A stretch of DNA of 7,797 nt from positions 1 to 7,797 of the forward strand of contig JACDFX010000059.1 of NCBI GenBank assembly GCA_013815575.1, in the 5' to 3' direction. Shown here piece after piece: positions 4,990-7,797 of the stretch. The position numbers and the translations under genes were made by a program. A model generated the notes under the pieces. That model saw only the letters and a list, made by a program, of their open reading frames with translations, made no database searches and was not told where the DNA came from. Every line of letters starts with the position of its first letter. Within the stretch, counting starts at the first letter, position 1. The DNA comes from Rubrobacter sp. (lineage in GTDB: Bacteria > Actinomycetota > Rubrobacteria > Rubrobacterales > Rubrobacteraceae).

Positions 4990-6822
4990 TCAGTTGTTGC
5001 CCTCGGAGGGGCGGGCGGCCGGGTCGGAGCCCTGGGGTTCGTCGGGTTGGCGGCGGAGGGCGATGTGGAGTTCCTTTAGTTGGTCTTCCGCGACGGGGCC
5101 CGGGGCGTCCATCATCTCGTCGCGGGCGGCCTGGGTCTTCGGGAAGGCCATGACCTCGCGGATGTTCGGCTGGTCGCGCAGGAGCATGATGAGTCGGTCT
5201 ATGCCCGGCGCTATACCGCCGTGCGGCGGGGCGCCGTAGCGGAAGGCGGTCAGCATCGCTCCGAAGCGCCGCTCCGCCTCCTCCGCGCCGATCCCGATAA
5301 CGTCGAAGACCCGCTGCTGGATGTCCGGGCGGTGAATTCTGATGCTCCCGGAGGCGAGCTCGGTCCCGTTGGCGACCAGGTCGTAGAGTTGGCCTATGAC
5401 CTTCAGGGGCTCCGTCTCCAGCAGCGCCAGATGCTCTTCGCGGGGCATGGTGAACATGTGGTGCATCGGCTCGACCCGACCCTCGTCCTCGTTCCACTCG
5501 AAGAGCGGGAAGTCCGTTACCCAGCAGAGGCCCAGGGTGTCCCCGTCAGCCAGCCCCAGACGGTCCCGGAAGTGCATCCGCAGCCTGCCCAGGCTCTCGA
5601 AGACGACCGGGTCCTTGTCCGCCACGAAGAACAGGTAGTCGCCCTCCCCGGCGTCGAGTGCTTCACGAAGGCCGTTCTGTTCCTCGTCGGAGAAGAACTT
5701 GGCTATGGGGCCCGTGAGGCCGTCGGCCTCTACCTTCATGAAGGCGAGGCCGCGGGCGCCGCCGGTCTTGGCTACGTCCGTTATGTCACCCTCGATCTTG
5801 CCCCGCGAGAGGTCACCGAGGCCGCCAACCGCGATGCCCCGCACCGAACCGCCGGACCCTACCGCCCCGCTGAAGACCTTGAAGCCGGAGGTAGCGGCGA
5901 TCTCCGAGACGTCCCGAAGCTCCAGCCCGAACCGAATGTCGGGCTTGTCCGAGCCGAAACGGTCCATAGCCTCGGCGTAGGTGAGGCGGGGAAACGGTTT
6001 CTGGTAGATCGTCTTTCCGGCCAGGCCCTCGACTATCTCCGTGAACAGCTCCTCGATGAGGCCGAGCACCTCGTCCTGGGTGGTGTAGCTCATCTCCAGG
6101 TCGAGCTGGGTGTGCTCGGGTTGGCGGTCGCCGCGCTGGTCCTCGTCGCGTAGAGCCCGGGCGATCTGGAAGTACCGCTCGAAGCCGGCGACCATCAGGA
6201 GCTGCTTGAACTGCTGTGGCGACTGCGGCAACGCGTAGAACTGTCCAGGGTACAGCCGCGCCGGCACTAGGTAGTCGCGGGCGCCCTCGGGGGTGGAGGC
6301 GGTCAGGAGCGGCGTCTCTATCTCGACGAAGTCGCGTGCGTCAAGAAAATCGCGCATGTGCTTGACGACCCTGTGGCGGAAGAGGATGTTGTCCCGCACT
6401 TTCTCGCGCCTGAGGTCGAGGTAGCGGTACTTCAGGCGCAGGGACTCGTCGACGGGCCGGTCGCGCTCTATCTCGAAGGGTGGGGTCTCCGAGGGGTTCA
6501 AGACGCGCAGGTCCGTCGCCTGGACCTCTATCTCCCCGGTTGGAAGATCGGGGTTCTCGTTGCCCGGGGGGCGGGGCGTGACCTCACCCTCGATGGAGAT
6601 CGACCACTCCGGCCTGAGCGTCTCGGCGGTGGAGAAGGGCCCTGCCCTATCGGGGTGGAAGGTGACCTGGGTGAGGCCCCACCTGTCTCTCAGGTCTATA
6701 AAGATGAGGCCGCCGTGGTCTCGGCGGCGGTGGACCCAGCCGGCGAGCCTCACCGTTTCGCCGACGTTCTCTTTGCGCAGGCCACCTGCGTTCCTGGTCC
6801 TGTAAGGGTTCTGCGGGTCCAT
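4990..6822 (-). CDS. aspS: aspartyl-tRNA synthetase, probably non-discriminating (Asp/Asn)
   Basis: This 610-residue class II synthetase of the bacterial type attaches aspartate to tRNA in the cytosol. In order it shows an N-terminal OB-fold anticodon-binding domain (about 20-110), class II motif 1 (FVEIETPLL, 165-173), the [10 protein letters not shown] segment (198-207), motif 2 ([15 protein letters not shown], 225-239), an inserted GAD domain (about 290-420), and motif 3 ([10 protein letters not shown], 535-544). H36 in RRRDHGG and G87 in PPGNEN fall where non-discriminating bacterial enzymes carry His31 and Gly82, a constant offset of five. This predicts that it also charges tRNA-Asn with Asp, for later amidation by GatCAB. 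The ATG follows a strong GGGAGG ribosome site by 7 bases. The last 20 or so residues form a disordered, Pro- and Glu-rich tail. It may be cotranscribed with the downstream deacetylase operon. Confidence 0.97.
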   Translation of the reverse strand: MDPQNPYRTRNAGGLRKENVGETVRLAGWVHRRRDHGGLIFIDLRDRWGLTQVTFHPDRAGPFSTAETLRPEWSISIEGEVTPRPPGNENPDLPTGEIEVQATDLRVLNPSETPPFEIERDRPVDESLRLKYRYLDLRREKVRDNILFRHRVVKHMRDFLDARDFVEIETPLLTASTPEGARDYLVPARLYPGQFYALPQSPQQFKQLLMVAGFERYFQIARALRDEDQRGDRQPEHTQLDLEMSYTTQDEVLGLIEELFTEIVEGLAGKTIYQKPFPRLTYAEAMDRFGSDKPDIRFGLELRDVSEIAATSGFKVFSGAVGSGGSVRGIAVGGLGDLSRGKIEGDITDVAKTGGARGLAFMKVEADGLTGPIAKFFSDEEQNGLREALDAGEGDYLFFVADKDPVVFESLGRLRMHFRDRLGLADGDTLGLCWVTDFPLFEWNEDEGRVEPMHHMFTMPREEHLALLETEPLKVIGQLYDLVANGTELASGSIRIHRPDIQQRVFDVIGIGAEEAERRFGAMLTAFRYGAPPHGGIAPGIDRLIMLLRDQPNIREVMAFPKTQAARDEMMDAPGPVAEDQLKELHIALRRQPDEPQGSDPAARPSEGNN

Positions 6823-6880
6823 CTGGCGCCTCCCGACGTCTCGCTTGCGCGCCCGAACTCCCGGGGCACGACATCCCCGA

Positions 6881-6908
6881 ATGGTAGCCGAAAAAGTCCG
6901 CTCCCGAA
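6881..6908 (-). promoter_or_regulatory. weak candidate promoter for aspS
   Basis: On the minus strand TTCGGG (6908-6903) is followed, after 16 bases, by TACCAT (6886-6881), 59 bases before the aspS start. The -10-like hexamer matches 4 of 6 consensus bases; the -35 match is poor. Position and spacing are right, but the sequence match alone is not convincing. Confidence 0.18.
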
Positions 6909-6934
6909 GCCCGCCGAGGCACGCCGCGGCTCCG

Positions 6935-6963
6935 TTGCGTGCGTTTTGCGCCCGTGCTAAGTT
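6935..6963 (+). promoter_or_regulatory. candidate promoter for the lipoprotein gene
   Basis: TTGCGT (6935-6940) and TAAGTT (6958-6963) are separated by exactly 17 bases on the plus strand. Each hexamer matches about half of the vegetative consensus. Transcription would begin near 6970, giving a leader of about 87 bases that starts within the inverted repeat at 6969-6998. This is the best candidate in a GC-rich gap, but the evidence is modest. Confidence 0.28.
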
Positions 6964-6968
6964 AGCCT

Positions 6969-6998
6969 ACGTCCGGCCGGTCACCCGCCGCCGGACGT
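6969..6998. repeat. 9-base perfect inverted repeat in the divergent intergenic region
   Basis: ACGTCCGGC (6969-6977) and GCCGGACGT (6990-6998) are perfect inverted copies separated by 12 bases. The arm centres are 21 bases apart, two helical turns, which is what a dimeric regulator binding one DNA face would use. The site lies just downstream of the candidate lipoprotein promoter and far upstream of aspS. It could be an operator, or a hairpin at the start of the lipoprotein leader. Confidence 0.45.
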
Positions 6999-7046
6999 CA
7001 ATCTTCGGTGGGCTGCGGGGGAGAGGTTTATCCGGAAGAACGGCCT

Positions 7047-7059
7047 AAGAGGTCTCTTG
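7047..7059 (+). promoter_or_regulatory. ribosome site that sets the TTG start of the lipoprotein
   Basis: AAGAGG (7047-7052) sits 4 bases before the TTG at 7057-7059. The frame has no ATG between its upstream stop (6958-6960) and the lipobox. TTG at 7057 is the only start giving both a ribosome site and a positively charged signal-peptide n-region (MAR). GTG at 7081 would leave no charged residue before the hydrophobic core. Confidence 0.5.
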
Positions 7060-7797
7060 GCTCGGTTCGGCGCGTCCCTGGTGTTGGCCTGTGTGATCCT
7101 GCTAACGGGGTGCGGCGGGGACGGTGAGGAGGCAACGGTGCCGGAGGCCGAGGCCCCCGTGACGCCGTCGGCCGTACAGCCGCCGGGCGAGGAGGGGTCG
7201 GCCGTGGCGGTCGGGCAGGGCCAGGCGGAGACGCTCTCGGACGTGCCGTTCACGCTGAACACGGAGCAGCCCATCCCGCCGAACTTCAGCGAGGCTTACG
7301 GCAGGCGGGCCAGGATCGCCGTTCAGTTCTACAAGCTGGACGAGGACTCGCTTGACTACCCGCAGGGGCTCTCGGTCGACCGCGGGGTCCGGGACGCGGT
7401 GGAGAAACTCAGCGGCCAGTACCCTACGATAGAGTTCTTTAGCTACGACATCTCGTCCCCCGGCCCGGCGGGCGGCTCGGGGGAACTCGCGGACGGGGAA
7501 TACGGCACTCTGGCCTCCCAGCTCGGGGTCGGGGTGACGCCGTTTGTGGCGATGCTCGCGCCTAGCGGGGAGGGGTACGTCATCACGAACCTCTTCCAGG
7601 GCTACACACCCGAGCCCGTCCTTAGCCAGGCCCTCTTCGACCTCGCGGCCGTGGAGGTCGAGGACAACACCAGCGACGTGGACGTTCGCCTCGAGACCGT
7701 GGAACTGACCGACGACGGCGGCGGCATAGAGTTCTTTAGCGTTCAGAACCCCACGGAGGAGCCGGTCAACCTCAGGGGCTTCACCCTGCGAGTACTC
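7057..7797 (+). CDS. lipoprotein with thioredoxin-like fold (no CXXC) and lamin-tail-like domain (partial, 3' end outside window)
   Basis: The frame is open for 247 codons from a TTG start to the window edge. Residues 1-19 form a short lipoprotein signal peptide: MAR, a hydrophobic core, and the lipobox LTGC with acylated Cys19. Residues 20-65 are an acidic, Pro-rich linker. Residues 84-197 look thioredoxin-like: a first strand ARIAVQFY (85-92), a helix, IEFFSYD (125-131), then QLGVGVTPFVAML (155-167) with T161-P162 at the usual cis-proline position, and a last strand and helix. No cysteine is present in this part, so it cannot act as a thiol oxidoreductase. Residues from about 206 (VRLETVEL, then NPTEEPVNLRGFTLRVL) resemble the start of a lamin-tail (LTD) beta-sandwich. 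It should be anchored on the outer face of the membrane. The fold calls are by eye; the gene call itself is strong. Confidence 0.82.
   Translation, partial: MARFGASLVLACVILLTGCGGDGEEATVPEAEAPVTPSAVQPPGEEGSAVAVGQGQAETLSDVPFTLNTEQPIPPNFSEAYGRRARIAVQFYKLDEDSLDYPQGLSVDRGVRDAVEKLSGQYPTIEFFSYDISSPGPAGGSGELADGEYGTLASQLGVGVTPFVAMLAPSGEGYVITNLFQGYTPEPVLSQALFDLAAVEVEDNTSDVDVRLETVELTDDGGGIEFFSVQNPTEEPVNLRGFTLRVL

Noticed and set aside
3604..5079. 491-codon plus-strand open frame
   Set aside because: It lies opposite the flavoprotein and deacetylase genes and the end of aspS, all of which have clear family motifs. Its product is Arg-, Pro- and Gly-rich with no motif, as expected of an antisense frame in high-GC DNA.
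5080..6153. 357-codon plus-strand open frame inside aspS
   Set aside because: It is antisense to a well-conserved essential gene, shows no recognisable domain and has no supporting ribosome site that I could find. It is a codon-bias shadow.
6974..7001. TTGACG on the minus strand (7001-6996) as a -35 element for aspS
   Set aside because: The expected -10 position 17 bases on reads as GC-rich sequence with no resemblance to TATAAT; the next TA-containing hexamer is 26 bases away.
1..7797. tRNA or rRNA genes, CRISPR arrays, insertion sequences or prophage remnants
   Set aside because: No clustered repeats, transposase-like frames, terminal repeats or tRNA-like cloverleaf was noticed by eye on either strand; coding density is about 95 percent and explained by ordinary genes.

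Overview
The window is high-GC DNA, most likely chromosomal and from an actinobacterium. The Rubrobacter-like flavour of the AspRS and of the lipoprotein is an impression, not a database result. GC-rich third positions, GTG and TTG starts, tight 4-base gene overlaps and long antisense shadow frames all fit such a genome.

Layout. Bases 1-86 are the 3' end of an unidentified plus-strand gene. A small plus-strand gene (176-556) encodes a 126-residue soluble protein I do not recognise, and converges with the minus-strand block. From 6822 down to 571 everything is on the minus strand: aspS (aspartyl-tRNA synthetase, 6822-4990), a 64-base gap, then five genes each overlapping the next by exactly 4 bases. 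In transcription order these are a NodB-type polysaccharide deacetylase (4925-4263), an acyl-CoA-dehydrogenase-fold flavoprotein (4266-3103), a NodS-like SAM methyltransferase (3106-2531), a ferredoxin-reductase-type FAD oxidoreductase (2534-1362) and a family 2 glycosyltransferase (1365-571). A 234-base divergent intergenic region separates aspS from a plus-strand lipoprotein gene (7057 to beyond the window edge) that starts with TTG. The lipoprotein appears to combine a thioredoxin-like fold without CXXC and a lamin-tail-like domain.

How the genes may work together. The five-gene block is the most interesting part. Deacetylase, N-methyltransferase-like enzyme and glycosyltransferase resemble three kinds of step in Nod-factor chemistry (NodB, NodS, NodC), here joined by two flavoproteins. 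None of the five shows a signal peptide or membrane segment, so an intracellular, small, amino-sugar-containing or glycosylated substrate is a reasonable inference. The overlaps imply one transcript and coupled translation. The product is unknown. In the related arrangement I recall from other bacteria (acyl-CoA dehydrogenase, PIG-L deacetylase, NodS-like methyltransferase, GT2) the deacetylase belongs to a different fold. If that recollection holds, this locus is a variant with a substituted deacetylase and an added reductase.
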